From: CAZMGB01 sp964565775
GTDB taxonomy: Bacteria; Chloroflexota; Dehalococcoidia; DSTF01; JALHUB01
DNA: 64,000 bases
Assembly: GCA_964565775.1 (NCBI GenBank)
Contig: CAZMGB010000003.1
Span: forward strand, 1-64,000
Reading direction: 5' to 3'
In this document: positions 43,715-53,387 of the stretch, one piece after another
Layout: each line of letters begins with the position of its first letter
How positions within the stretch are numbered: the stretch's first letter is position 1
The notes under the pieces: generated by a model
The model's input: only the letters and a program-made list of their open reading frames with translations
Databases searched by the model: none
Told to the model about the DNA's origin: nothing
Position numbers and translations under genes: made by a program

Positions 43715-44764
43715 ATGGCTACCGCCAAGCGCTGGAAGCGCATCGACAGCACCGCCTGGCCCAGCAGACGTGGTCTGCGGCGTCGCAAGAGGGAACGACG
43801 CGGCCTCCTCCTAAGAGGCCTGCTCCTTCTCGTCATCCTCATCTTCGGCGGCTGGGCTGCCTGGTACCTGCTGGGGCAAGTCGGCGAGAAGATCCAGGTG
43901 CTGGGTATCACCGCTGGCGCTGAGGGGCCCAGCTACCGGTCGTCAATACCGGATGTCGGACGGCCACTGGCCGTTGCCACCAGCCCCGATGGGCGCCTCG
44001 TCTACGCAGGCGAGAGCGGCGGCCGCTACGCAGTCCGCATCTTTGACAGGCAGGGCACGGAGGTGGGGAACATCGGCGCGCCCGATTCGGCTCGGGGCTG
44101 GGTTGCCGTGGACATAGCTGTGGCGAGAACCGGCGAGGTGTACGTGGTAGACGGCGTGGGTGGCGGCATCTACATCTTCTCCCCGGAGGGCGAGTTCCTA
44201 CGCACCCTGCCGCCGCCAGAAGGCGTAGAGATGTGGGCACCTTCAGCCCTGGCCTTCGATGACACGGGCAACCTGTACGTGACCGAGCGGTTCGAGCTCG
44301 CTTCGGAGAGCCGACACCGCGTGCTGGTCTTTGGCCCGGATGGCGAGCTGCTCCGGCAGTTTGGTGAGAAAGGCACTGGCCCTGGCAAGCTCAACTACCC
44401 CAGCGGCATCGCTGTAGACGAGCAAGGCCGGGTGTACGTCACCAACATGACGGGTGGCGTGGATGTGTTCACGTCAGAGGGCCAGTACATCACCCGCTTC
44501 GGAGTGGCGCAAGGGGAAGAAGGAGTAGGAGTTGCCCGCGGGCTCGCCCTGGACCAGGAGGGGCGGCTCTACGTGGTGGACGTCACGGGCCAGCAAGTGA
44601 AAGTGTACGACACCACCAGCGATGAGTTTCCGGCCCTCTACTCATTCGGCTCGTTCGGCCTGGAGGGGGGTGAGTTCCGCTTCCCGGCAGGCGTCGCAGT
44701 GGACGCCAGCGGTCGTATCTACGTGGCCGACAGGGAGAACTACCGGGTACAGATATGGTCCTAG
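43715..44764 (+). CDS. membrane-anchored NHL-repeat beta-propeller protein
   Basis: 349 residues. A basic N-terminus and one TM helix (LLLRGLLLLVILIFGGWAAWYL) lead to about six NHL/YVTN-like repeats (PLAVATSPDGRLVYAGES, GVAVDASGRIYVADRENYRV, PSGIAVDEQGRVYVTNM). The propeller faces the periplasm or outside. Such propellers bind proteins or polysaccharides. Related genes often precede secreted multiheme cytochrome clusters, which is the case here. It is probably cotranscribed with the TPR gene. Confidence 0.82.
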   Translation: MATAKRWKRIDSTAWPSRRGLRRRKRERRGLLLRGLLLLVILIFGGWAAWYLLGQVGEKIQVLGITAGAEGPSYRSSIPDVGRPLAVATSPDGRLVYAGESGGRYAVRIFDRQGTEVGNIGAPDSARGWVAVDIAVARTGEVYVVDGVGGGIYIFSPEGEFLRTLPPPEGVEMWAPSALAFDDTGNLYVTERFELASESRHRVLVFGPDGELLRQFGEKGTGPGKLNYPSGIAVDEQGRVYVTNMTGGVDVFTSEGQYITRFGVAQGEEGVGVARGLALDQEGRLYVVDVTGQQVKVYDTTSDEFPALYSFGSFGLEGGEFRFPAGVAVDASGRIYVADRENYRVQIWS

Positions 44765-44877
44765 CCAACGGGCTACCAGCCTTTGGCGGCCATCCTTGTG
44801 TTGACCGTACCGTGCGCAAGTCAGGCGCTTACCGGTTGTCAGAGGGCGCTGATCCTCGAATAGAAAGGAGGTGATAC

Positions 44878-46080
44878 ATGAGAGTAAGCAAGAAAGCAGG
44901 GAAATGGTGTGTTGTTCTCGGCCTGGCGATCGGGCTGGTGTCCGCTGCGGCGTTTGGGGCCGTACCCACGGCCTCGGCTAACGGTGGCCCCCATGGGGGC
45001 TACCTCCCCGACACAGACGCGTGTGCCGGGTGTCACAGGGCACATACCGCCGCCGCCGACTTGCTCTTGAAGGAGGGGACCACTTCGGACCTCTGCTTCT
45101 CGTGTCACGACACCTCGATGGCGACCACCGACGTTCGGGACGGCGTCATCTACGGTACTACTACCCTTCTCTCCGGTGGCGGCTTCGCCTACGCCCCCGA
45201 TCCGAACTGGAATGCGGGCACCAACTCCTGGGACTGGAGCACTTCCAACACCGGAGTCGCCACCCACGGCGTCGGCGCCAGCGGAACTGCTTGGGGCGGG
45301 GCCAGTTCAGGCACGGGAGTCACCGGTGTCCTGGAGTGCACGAGTTGCCACAATCCGCATGGGAGCACCAACTGGCGCATCCTGCGGGACAACAACAACG
45401 GCTACCCTTACGACCCGGCGAAGCACCGCTGGATCCCGGACAACACGGAGCTACTGGACTGGGTTGGCGAGCAGGTTGTGGCCGTGCCCGATGACACGGG
45501 CGCGAAGAACTACACCCGCCAGGACATCGGACCCTACACCGGGCTCGTCACCTTCGGGGCCGGCGGTGAACCGGCTACCACGCTGGGCATGAGCGCGTTC
45601 TGCGCCACCTGCCACAAGCAGTACCTGACGAAGAGCGGATCCTACGAGTACCCGTCCACCGACGCGGATCACTACGTGTACCCGGGCACTCAGGATGCCA
45701 ACGACGGCAACGGCGACGTGGCAAGGTACCGGCACGCGATGCTGCACAACCACGGCTCCCCGGCGAGCTACAGCCCGCTGCGCAGGGGCGCGGTCGGCAC
45801 CATCGCCACCGGAGAGGGCGGTGGCGCGCCCACCACCTGTACCGACGGCTTGGACAATGAAAGCGACGGGAAGATCGACCTCGCTGACAGTGACTGTGTC
45901 GTCGACTACGGCGCTACACCGACGTACACAGCCATGACGTGCCTGACGTGCCACTTTGCGCACGGCAGTGCTGCCGCGGCCTCAGGGTACGCTGCAAGCG
46001 TGGACCCCACGAACGACAACGCCCTCCTCTACTACGACAACCGTGGCGTGTGCAGGGCCTGCCACCAGAAGGACAAATAG
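44878..46080 (+). CDS. secreted six-haem cytochrome c
   Basis: 400 residues with GAAAGGAGG nine bases before the ATG. A signal peptide (VVLGLAIGLVSAAAFGAVPTASA) precedes CAGCH, CFSCH, CTSCH, CATCH, CLTCH and CRACH, with the doubled CXXCH pattern HNPHGSTN typical of extracellular cytochromes. Between haems 4 and 5 is CTDGLDNESDGKIDLADSDC, a calcium-binding repeat found in cell-surface proteins. No transmembrane anchor follows, so it is secreted or periplasmic. Confidence 0.9.
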   Translation: MRVSKKAGKWCVVLGLAIGLVSAAAFGAVPTASANGGPHGGYLPDTDACAGCHRAHTAAADLLLKEGTTSDLCFSCHDTSMATTDVRDGVIYGTTTLLSGGGFAYAPDPNWNAGTNSWDWSTSNTGVATHGVGASGTAWGGASSGTGVTGVLECTSCHNPHGSTNWRILRDNNNGYPYDPAKHRWIPDNTELLDWVGEQVVAVPDDTGAKNYTRQDIGPYTGLVTFGAGGEPATTLGMSAFCATCHKQYLTKSGSYEYPSTDADHYVYPGTQDANDGNGDVARYRHAMLHNHGSPASYSPLRRGAVGTIATGEGGGAPTTCTDGLDNESDGKIDLADSDCVVDYGATPTYTAMTCLTCHFAHGSAAAASGYAASVDPTNDNALLYYDNRGVCRACHQKDK

Positions 46081-46097
46081 GCCTGCACCAGGAAGGT

Positions 46098-46128
46098 GGC
46101 CGGCTGGGGCTAGCGTGCCCCGCCGGCC
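46098..46128 (+). terminator. GC-rich stem-loop between cytochrome genes
   Basis: GGCCGGC pairs with GCCGGCC and, after a one-base bulge, GGGG pairs with CCCC around an 8-base loop. There is no U-tract, so it may attenuate or stabilise transcripts and not end them. Confidence 0.5.
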
Positions 46129-46165
46129 GCCCGGCCTTCCCCTTCCGGTAACGGAGCACTAGGCG

Positions 46166-47719
46166 ATGAGGCAGTACAGGCGGGTAGACAAGACCAGGCC
46201 CGCCAGCGGGATGCCTCATGCCGCCCGGAGCGTCTCCCGCTTGTGGACGGACCGCCGCACTCTGCCCCGGGCCTGGCTGCTGGTTTCTGTCCTCGTCGGC
46301 CTGGTGCTCGCCGAAGCGACCGTGTGGGGGTGGTTCACCCTCCGTCCCGAACTCGGCCCCTCCGTCATGACCGACGAGAACTGCAGTCGCAAGGGCTGCC
46401 ACCAGCGGGCCGCGGACGACGCCGCCATCTACGTGGCCGTAGACGGCAAGGAGATCCTGCCGAACCAGCCCGTCTCGGTAACAGCAGGCGACCTCTTCGA
46501 AGTTGACTTCCATTTCACCGGGATGGTGGGTGACCCAGACCGGTTCAGCCGGGTGGGGATGGAGATCGTTGTGCCGGATGACCCGCCCTGGAGAGTAGCG
46601 GCCGGCACTCTCGCGCACCCAGAAGAGTGGTCCTCGTCTGGAATAGGCGGCAGCCTCTGGAGCCCGGCTTGGGATCGCGCCGCCAACGGCGATGGCCCAA
46701 CCGTCGCCGAGTGGGTGCAGTCGCCGGACCGAGCCAACGCGTACTACCTGAGCTGGGCGGCGGCCGTCGCTGCTGCGCCCGTCGGCCAGGAGTTCATCCT
46801 CAGCAACACGGTGGCCGACCAGGGCACCGACGGCAACGGAGACCCCGACGGCATCGCGGGACACGCCGGCGCCGACGCCCTAATCGCCGTCCCTCTGGAT
46901 GCCGAGCCCGGGCTCTTCCACGTCGAGGTCTCGGGCGTCGGGCACACACTGGGACGGAAGCGGGCCAGAGTCTCGGCCACCATAGCCATCTCCGTGACGC
47001 GGCCGCTGGCCACCGGGCCTTCGGTCACCACAAGGCCCGTCTCGGGCGTCGAGGTCTATCAGGAGAACTGCACGGGCTGCCACGGCGCCACACCCAACGC
47101 CGGCCTTCTGCAGAGTCTGCCCGCGGACGAAGCGGCAATCGCTCAGGCGATCCGCGAGGGCAACGACACCATGCCGCCATACGCCTCCTCGGCGGGTGGC
47201 CCGTTGAGCGAGGAGGAGATACAGGCGGCGGTTCAGTACCTGCTGAACCAGGCCGAGCTGGCTGAGGTTCCAGGTGCCAGGCCCATTCCGCACGATGTCG
47301 CCGCAGCTTCTGACTGTCTGGCCTGTCACAGCGGCGAGCGGAAGCCCCCAAGCCACGAGACGTACGACGCCGAACAATGCCTGAGCTGCCACACTCAGGG
47401 ACCCGAGTGGATGAAGGGTCCGCCCATCGTCCACAGCCTGGAGAAACACCAGGATTGCCTGCGCTGTCACGTCGCCGGGGCGCCGATCGGCGTGCCGGCC
47501 ACACACGCAGGGCGGACGAACCAGGACTGCTTGATCTGCCACGTGCCTGGCCCTGAGATACCTCCCATCCCCCATCCCCTTCCACCGGAGCCCATCTGTC
47601 TGTTCTGCCACGGGCCGGAGGGTAAGGCGCCGCTGCCCCCAAGCCATGAAGGTCGAGGCGAGGACGTCTGTCTCACGGCCTGCCACAGCCCGGGTGGCGA
47701 CTCTCAGTCCGAGCCTTGA
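46166..47719 (+). CDS. membrane-anchored multiheme cytochrome with mono-haem c domain
   Basis: 517 residues. One TM helix (LPRAWLLVSVLVGLVLAEAT), then CSRKGCH (CX4CH), and a ~200-residue beta-rich extracytoplasmic domain. Next is a class I cytochrome c domain (EVYQENCTGCHGATPNAG, with NDTMPPYA supplying the Met ligand). It ends in CLACH, CLSCH, CLRCH, CLICH, CLFCH and a final CLTACH (CX3CH). In total there are six CXXCH and two variant motifs. The mix of a Met-ligated haem with many bis-His haems suggests a relay across potentials. Confidence 0.85.
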   Translation: MRQYRRVDKTRPASGMPHAARSVSRLWTDRRTLPRAWLLVSVLVGLVLAEATVWGWFTLRPELGPSVMTDENCSRKGCHQRAADDAAIYVAVDGKEILPNQPVSVTAGDLFEVDFHFTGMVGDPDRFSRVGMEIVVPDDPPWRVAAGTLAHPEEWSSSGIGGSLWSPAWDRAANGDGPTVAEWVQSPDRANAYYLSWAAAVAAAPVGQEFILSNTVADQGTDGNGDPDGIAGHAGADALIAVPLDAEPGLFHVEVSGVGHTLGRKRARVSATIAISVTRPLATGPSVTTRPVSGVEVYQENCTGCHGATPNAGLLQSLPADEAAIAQAIREGNDTMPPYASSAGGPLSEEEIQAAVQYLLNQAELAEVPGARPIPHDVAAASDCLACHSGERKPPSHETYDAEQCLSCHTQGPEWMKGPPIVHSLEKHQDCLRCHVAGAPIGVPATHAGRTNQDCLICHVPGPEIPPIPHPLPPEPICLFCHGPEGKAPLPPSHEGRGEDVCLTACHSPGGDSQSEP

Positions 47720-47725
47720 TCCCGC

Positions 47726-47768
47726 GGGAGCCGGGGCAGCACCGAATCGCCCGAAGGGGCGCGCTCCC
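47726..47768 (+). other. structured leader element upstream of the 1389-residue cytochrome
   Basis: An outer stem GGGAGC/GCTCCC (47726-47731 with 47763-47768) encloses an inner hairpin CGCCC/GGGCG. It lies in the 120-base gap before 47841. I could not match it to a known riboswitch; it may be a terminator or regulatory hairpin. Confidence 0.3.
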
Positions 47769-47840
47769 TGAACCCAAAGTAGCCTTCCCGATACACCTTC
47801 CGGGCGTTGTCGCGGCACTCGCCGTCTGCGTAGGGTAGTA

Positions 47841-50800
47841 GTGCGGGGATCTTCCTGCTTGCAAGTGAAAGCGAAGTGGTTGCATCTACTGGGAGCAGCG
47901 GCCGCCCTGGCCGCCGCTGCCCGCGTCTCGCGAGCAGCGCGCGTGTCAGTTGCTGCGCGAAGCGAGCCTCGGCCGACGACGAAGGACGCGCCAGCCACGC
48001 CCCCTGCGGCGGAGCAACGGCGGAGAGGCCGGTTGCTGCTTCTGGGGCTGGCTCTAGCTCTCGGCCTTACACTCGTCCTCTCCCCAGTCCTCGCCAACGT
48101 TGTCCCTTCGAGCCTACCGGCGCTCCGGCGCGTGGCCGGGCAGCCGGAGTCTGCCCAGGTTGACGGGTCGGAGAGCCCCCACGGTCCTTTCGACGCCAGC
48201 ACCGACAAGTGCGCGGCGTGTCACGCCAGCCACACTGCCACAGAGGCGGGACTCCTGACGGGTCGCAACGACGAGGAATCTCAGAACCAGATCTGCACCC
48301 GCTGTCACGGCCCTGGAGGTGGGGCCGTGCAGGTTTCTACACACTCGAACAAGGGCTATGACGGAGCCACGGAGGCCCCCTTCTATCAGCTATGTACCGA
48401 CTGCCACGACCCTCACTCCACGCCCAACGATGAATCGGGCGACAGCGTCAACGACCACCTGATCCTCTCCTCCATCGGCTCTTTCACGGTGCGCCTGGAC
48501 GCCCAGTCCGGCGAGGACTCCTATGACGACGGGTTCGACGACGGCGAGCAGGACAGCGTTTGCGTCGCCTGTCACACCACCACCAACCACAACACCAACA
48601 CCAGCACTGAGCTCAGGGGCCAGGGTCACAACCCCGTCGGCACCGACTGCATCTCGTGCCATCCTCACGGCGAGGACCCGTCGACGCCGAGCGGCTTCAT
48701 GCCCATCGGAGGAGACTGCCTCGGCTGCCACAGCTCGGCCCAGGGCGACCGCCGCCAGATCGTGGACGACCAGCAGAACGGCCAGGGAAACGGCGGCGAT
48801 TTCGTCCGGGCGTCGCACCACGTGCAGTCGGCGACGGGCACAGTGACCGCGACGGACTGTCTGGTCTGCCACGACATCTCGCAGCACCAGGGCGGCGATG
48901 TCCGCCTGAAGGACCCCGACAGCCCGGAGAGTATCATCGTCTACACCGATGGCGCCTCGCTGGAGAACTTCTGCGTCAATTGCCACGACGCCGATGGGGC
49001 AGCGCAGGACACGACTCCCTTCAGCGACGGTGTGACGGTGCCCAACGTCAAAGGCCTGTCAGGGAGTACGTGGGCGGATTCGGCGCACAAGACCGATGCC
49101 GAGAACCCACTGACCTGCTTCGGGGACGGGACGACGGGCTGCCACAGCAACGGCCACGGCTCGAACCTCCGCGCGCTGCTGGCACCCTACGACGGCTCTC
49201 CCGGGGAGGGCAACACCAACGAAGACGAAGGGTTCTGTTACTCCTGCCACGACAGCGACGGGCCCGCCTCCAGCGACGTTCAGAGTGACTTCGCCAGGCT
49301 GTCTCACCACATCGTCGACGGCACGAACGGCACGCAGCTAGAGTGCACCAACTGCCACAACCCTCATACCGCCACGACCGCCTCACCGCTCGCCGACCCT
49401 GACGCTCCTGCGACGGTGTGGACCGGCGACGAACGTGACTTCTGCCTCCGCTGCCACGATGGTGATCCGCCCTCAACGGTGGTGTTCCCGGAGAGCGCCG
49501 CCGGTACAGGCTGGGACAAGAGCGCCATCGTCGGCACGACTCATGACAGCAGCCTGGGCGGTGTCTGCACCTCCTGCCACCAGACGCACGGCGCTGACAA
49601 CCAGTCACTGCTGATGGGGCAGTACAGCCGGCGCGGCAGCAATTGCGCCGATTGCCATAACCCGCATGGGCAGGATCCTTCCTACGATCCATCGGAGTAC
49701 ACAGCCTGTTGGCAGTGTCACGATCAGAACCTCGTCGTGCAACAGCCGAACGCCTTTGGCAACAACCACGATGAGCACGTCGCAGGCGCCAACACGCCCT
49801 GCATCACCTGCCACGATGTCCACGCCCCCTACGACGCCGGAGAGAGCGGCCTCATCGACTTCGGCTGGGCAGACGAGAACCGAATCGGCTTCAACTTGTC
49901 CTGGGACGGGAACAGCTATGACCTCAGCTCATCCTTCGTCGATAGCGGGGAGAACAAGGGCGAGTGCTACCTGAGCTGTCACAGCGAGGAGCACGTGCCC
50001 GAGGCGTACGAGGGTGTGGAAGTCGACACGACGTTCGGTGGAGCCAGCGCATCCCTACTGGCTCCATCCGTAACGCCTACGGCGTCCCTTACGCCCAGCC
50101 CGGCAGTCGAAGCCAGTCCGACCCCCACCTCCGTCTTCCCGCCCACGCCGACACCGACACCCACGCCCACGCCGACGGCGTCGCCCACAGCCACCCTTTC
50201 GCCTACGCCATCAGCGACGCCTACTGCCACTCACACCCCTACGCCGACAGCGACAGCGTCGCCCACAGCTCTCGCCACGCCGACGGCCTCGCCGTTGCCG
50301 GTGCCGGCTCCCGGTCCCGGCCTCCGCCTCGACGGAGACCAGGATCTCTCCGTCCTCGGCGGCGCGCCGGGCGATGGCGCAGGCTATGCCCTGGCCAGGG
50401 GCGATGTCAACGGAGACGGCAGGGGCGATCTGATCATCGGGGCCCGCGACGCCGATGCCGGAGCAAGGATCGACGCCGGCAAGACCTACGTTATCTTCGG
50501 CGCCACCGATCTCCCGCCGACGCTGGATCTATCGGGAGATTCGGTGGGGCTCACCGTCACCGGCCGGGGCGCCGGGGGCCGCTCCGGAACATCGTTGGCG
50601 GCGGCCGACCTGAACGGAGACGGTATCGACGACCTGATAATCGGTGCGCCGGGCGCCGATGCGAACGGCGCGGCGTACGGCGGACGAGGCGAAACCTACG
50701 TCATCTATGGCGGCGACGATCTGCCCTCGACCATCGACCTCGCGTCCGACTCCGCCGACGTCACCATCTCCGACGGCGCTCCGCACGACCTCCTGGGCCA

Positions 50801-52010
50801 TGCCCTGGCGACCGGCGACCTCAACGGCGACGGCCTGGATGACCTGATCGTCGGCGCGCCCTACGCCGACGCCCTGGGCCGCGGCGGCATCGGCGCGACC
50901 TACGTCGTCTTCGGCGCCGACGACCTGCCTTCGCTCGTCGACCTGAGCTCCGCGGCGGACTTCACGCTCTACGGTGACGACCCGTACGACCACTCGGGCA
51001 GCGCCGTCGCCTCCGCTGACCTCAACGCGGACGGGGTCGACGACCTGATAGTGGGCGCGCCCGCCGCAACAACGTTCGCTGGCGACGAGGCCGGTGACAC
51101 GTACGTCCTCTACGGCAACCCCGCCCTGTCGGGCACCTTCGACCTCAGTGGGCGCGCCGCCGACGCGACCATCGCCGGACACACCGCCCGCGGGCGCTCC
51201 GGCCACGCGCTGGCCGCCGGTGATGTCAACGCCGATGGGCGGGCGGATCTCGTGATCGGAGTGCCTGATGGGGGCGCTCCGAAGAGGTCCGGCGCCGGGG
51301 AAGTCTACATCTTCTACAACGGCAGCCTGCCTCAGGGCAGCCAAGTGAGCGTGAGCGCCGCGAACCTAGCAGTCATGGGTGACAACACGACTGATCGGGC
51401 GGGCTACGCGCTGGCCATCGGCGACGTCAGCGGAGACGGCGTCAGCGACCTCGTTGTGGGGGCACCGGCCGCCGGCGAGACTTACGTGTTGCGCGGCCGC
51501 CCTGACCTTCCCACAGTCCTCGACCTACGCTCTACACCAGCCGATCTGACGGTCTTCGGCGGCCAGAGCGGCGACCGCTCGGGGTCCGCCCTGGTTGCGG
51601 GCGACATCAACGGCGACGGGGCGGGAGACCTTATCATCGGGGCTCCCGGCGCCGACCCGGACGGCCGCGTCGACGCCGGCGCCGTTCACGCGGTGTATGG
51701 CCACGGGGGGGCGGCGCCGGCACCGACGCCTCTGGCGACGGCCACACCCACGCCTCTGGCGACGGCCACACCCACGCCTGCGCCATCCGCCACCCCAAGC
51801 AGCACCCCTTCGCCGACGGACACACCCACGCCTGAGCCAACGATCACACCCACGCTTGCACCGACGAACACATACACGCCGACGCCGACTGTCACATCGA
51901 CGCCCACGCCATCCATCACCCCAAGAAGCACCCCTTCGCCGACAGCGAGTCCCTCACCCCCACCGACGGACACGCCAATGCCTCCGCCCGTGCCGCCGCC
52001 GAGCCCTTAG
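47841..52010 (+). CDS. giant multiheme cytochrome fused to a seven-repeat FG-GAP propeller
   Basis: 1389 residues from a GTG at 47841. A late signal/anchor (GRLLLLGLALALGLTLVLSP, ~62-82) is preceded by an unusual basic N-terminus. Fifteen CXXCH motifs lie between ~125 and 660, plus CFGDGTTGCH and CYLSCH as possible odd haem sites. A Thr/Pro-rich linker (~735-815) follows. From ~825 to 1290 there are seven FG-GAP/integrin-type repeats with calcium loops (DVNGDGRGD, DLNGDGIDD, DINGDGAGD). A second Thr/Pro-rich tail ends the protein. Linkers of this kind are typical of cell-surface proteins. The likely role is extracellular electron transfer combined with surface binding. Confidence 0.9.
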   Translation: MRGSSCLQVKAKWLHLLGAAAALAAAARVSRAARVSVAARSEPRPTTKDAPATPPAAEQRRRGRLLLLGLALALGLTLVLSPVLANVVPSSLPALRRVAGQPESAQVDGSESPHGPFDASTDKCAACHASHTATEAGLLTGRNDEESQNQICTRCHGPGGGAVQVSTHSNKGYDGATEAPFYQLCTDCHDPHSTPNDESGDSVNDHLILSSIGSFTVRLDAQSGEDSYDDGFDDGEQDSVCVACHTTTNHNTNTSTELRGQGHNPVGTDCISCHPHGEDPSTPSGFMPIGGDCLGCHSSAQGDRRQIVDDQQNGQGNGGDFVRASHHVQSATGTVTATDCLVCHDISQHQGGDVRLKDPDSPESIIVYTDGASLENFCVNCHDADGAAQDTTPFSDGVTVPNVKGLSGSTWADSAHKTDAENPLTCFGDGTTGCHSNGHGSNLRALLAPYDGSPGEGNTNEDEGFCYSCHDSDGPASSDVQSDFARLSHHIVDGTNGTQLECTNCHNPHTATTASPLADPDAPATVWTGDERDFCLRCHDGDPPSTVVFPESAAGTGWDKSAIVGTTHDSSLGGVCTSCHQTHGADNQSLLMGQYSRRGSNCADCHNPHGQDPSYDPSEYTACWQCHDQNLVVQQPNAFGNNHDEHVAGANTPCITCHDVHAPYDAGESGLIDFGWADENRIGFNLSWDGNSYDLSSSFVDSGENKGECYLSCHSEEHVPEAYEGVEVDTTFGGASASLLAPSVTPTASLTPSPAVEASPTPTSVFPPTPTPTPTPTPTASPTATLSPTPSATPTATHTPTPTATASPTALATPTASPLPVPAPGPGLRLDGDQDLSVLGGAPGDGAGYALARGDVNGDGRGDLIIGARDADAGARIDAGKTYVIFGATDLPPTLDLSGDSVGLTVTGRGAGGRSGTSLAAADLNGDGIDDLIIGAPGADANGAAYGGRGETYVIYGGDDLPSTIDLASDSADVTISDGAPHDLLGHALATGDLNGDGLDDLIVGAPYADALGRGGIGATYVVFGADDLPSLVDLSSAADFTLYGDDPYDHSGSAVASADLNADGVDDLIVGAPAATTFAGDEAGDTYVLYGNPALSGTFDLSGRAADATIAGHTARGRSGHALAAGDVNADGRADLVIGVPDGGAPKRSGAGEVYIFYNGSLPQGSQVSVSAANLAVMGDNTTDRAGYALAIGDVSGDGVSDLVVGAPAAGETYVLRGRPDLPTVLDLRSTPADLTVFGGQSGDRSGSALVAGDINGDGAGDLIIGAPGADPDGRVDAGAVHAVYGHGGAAPAPTPLATATPTPLATATPTPAPSATPSSTPSPTDTPTPEPTITPTLAPTNTYTPTPTVTSTPTPSITPRSTPSPTASPSPPPTDTPMPPPVPPPSP

Positions 52011-52171
52011 CTTGACACACCGTGACGCCGACCGCCGCCGTCCCTGGTTAGCGCCGTACCCCGGCTTACCCCTATTGGGTGTTCCGGCGTCGGCCAGTCC
52101 AACGCATGGGCAGCAGGAGACGCGCGCCGGGCCGGACCGCCCGCGGGCACCCTGCCTGGCGGCAACAGGAG

Positions 52172-52525
52172 CTAGGAGGGGGAGGCGCTCCCAACGACGG
52201 CTGTGAGAAGATCGTCGGAATCGTTGATGGGCACCAGATGCTTGCTGTAGATGCTGACCGTGTCTTCGCTGGGGTGAATGAGAATGATCGACAGGTTGGA
52301 GCATTCCTCGAGAAGCCGCCAGAGGGCGTTCCGCCCGCCCTGCTCGACGCTGGCCGGCTCGATGAGCACGGCGGCGGGTTCGCAGCGGCGCAGGCGCTCC
52401 CAGGCATCGGGCTCCCCAAGGTCAATGCCAATTACGTCGATGGAGGGCGAATCGCGGAGGAGCGCCTCGAGCCCTTGGGCCATCAACGAGCTTCCGCGCA
52501 GCACCACGACCCTCCGGCGGCTCAT
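52172..52525 (-). CDS. degenerate receiver-like protein (paralogue of 34628-34996)
   Basis: 117 residues from an ATG at 52525 with GGGAGGGAG upstream. RVVVLRGSSLMAQGLEALLR, then PAAVLIEPASV and LSIILIHPSEDTV follow the fold of the 34628 protein closely. As there, phosphorylation-site acids are not evident and no output domain is present. The two flank the cytochrome block, which hints at a shared regulatory or structural role. It is convergent with the giant cytochrome gene. Confidence 0.6.
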   Translation of the reverse strand: MSRRRVVVLRGSSLMAQGLEALLRDSPSIDVIGIDLGEPDAWERLRRCEPAAVLIEPASVEQGGRNALWRLLEECSNLSIILIHPSEDTVSIYSKHLVPINDSDDLLTAVVGSASPS

Positions 52526-52718
52526 GGACGGGCTCCCTCCCTGTCTCCTTTCGCCCGCTGACGTATCCGGGACGAGGCTAGCACGAGCGCGAGGCCGACA
52601 CATGCTTCGGCCGAGTCATTTGTTTGAGCTGTTGGATGCAACGGAGCCTGCATCCCGGCACGAACTCGCACCGACGCCCCCGGAGACCACGGCGCCCTCA
52701 GTGCTACCGGCGGGCGCC

Positions 52719-53387
52719 TCAGGTTTGACCGGGAGGGGAAAGGGTGGCGAGACCGGTGCGCACAGCATAGGCCGCAGCCTGAGCCCGGTTCTGCATCTGA
52801 AGCTTCTCCAGGATGTTGTGGAGGTGACGCTTGACTGTGCTCTCAGCGATGCTCAGGGAGAGGCCGATCTCCCGGTTGCTGCACCCTTCCACTACTAGCT
52901 GCAAGACTTCCTTCTCGCGTTCGGTGATGCCGCCCTGCTGAGCCGCCCCTCCCGACCGAGACAGGCGGGCGAATTCTTGTAGCACCCGCGTTGCCATGTA
53001 AGGGGTGAGAGCCGCCTCCCCGCTGAGAACGCCCCGCAGCTTCTCGAAGAGACGCGAGGCCTTCAGGTTCTTGAGGAGGTAGCCATCAGCCCCGGCCTTT
53101 ATCGCCTCGAACAGGTCGTCATCAGTCTCAGAGACCGTCAGGATGATGATCCTTGTCTCCGGAAGCGCCTCCTTGATGCGGCGGGTGGCCTCCAGGCCAT
53201 TCATGCGCGGCATGTTGATGTCCATAAGGATGAGGTCAGGGCGGTAGGACATGGCGAGGTCCACAGCCTGCTGGCCATCGCCGGCTTCGGCCACGACCCG
53301 CACGTCATCCTGGGCGGCGAGAAGCTGCGCGACGCCCTCGCGGAACAACACCTGGTCGTCAGCCAGAATCACTCTCGCTGCTGGCAT
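52719..53387 (-). CDS. NarL/FixJ-family response regulator
   Basis: 222 residues. The receiver has VILADDQVLFREGV, phospho-Asp in LILMDINMP, and Thr/Lys in ILTVSE and YLLKNLK. The LuxR helix-turn-helix is ITEREKEVLQLVVEGCSNREIGLSL. It overlaps the upstream kinase gene by 29 bases, so they are a translationally coupled pair. Confidence 0.92.
   Translation of the reverse strand: MPAARVILADDQVLFREGVAQLLAAQDDVRVVAEAGDGQQAVDLAMSYRPDLILMDINMPRMNGLEATRRIKEALPETRIIILTVSETDDDLFEAIKAGADGYLLKNLKASRLFEKLRGVLSGEAALTPYMATRVLQEFARLSRSGGAAQQGGITEREKEVLQLVVEGCSNREIGLSLSIAESTVKRHLHNILEKLQMQNRAQAAAYAVRTGLATLSPPGQT

Noticed and set aside
47720..47840. Cyclic-di-GMP riboswitch before the giant cytochrome
   Set aside because: The hairpins are real, but the conserved GEMM bases are not present.
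46880..48208. Minus-strand ORF of 442 codons
   Set aside because: It is the shadow of the two multiheme cytochrome genes on the plus strand.
50100..50320. CRISPR-like or tandem repeat array
   Set aside because: The repetition is Thr/Pro codon bias in a protein linker; no CRISPR array was seen anywhere in the window.
50529..51344. Minus-strand ORF of 271 codons
   Set aside because: It is antisense to the FG-GAP repeats of the giant cytochrome; its regularity comes from those repeats.
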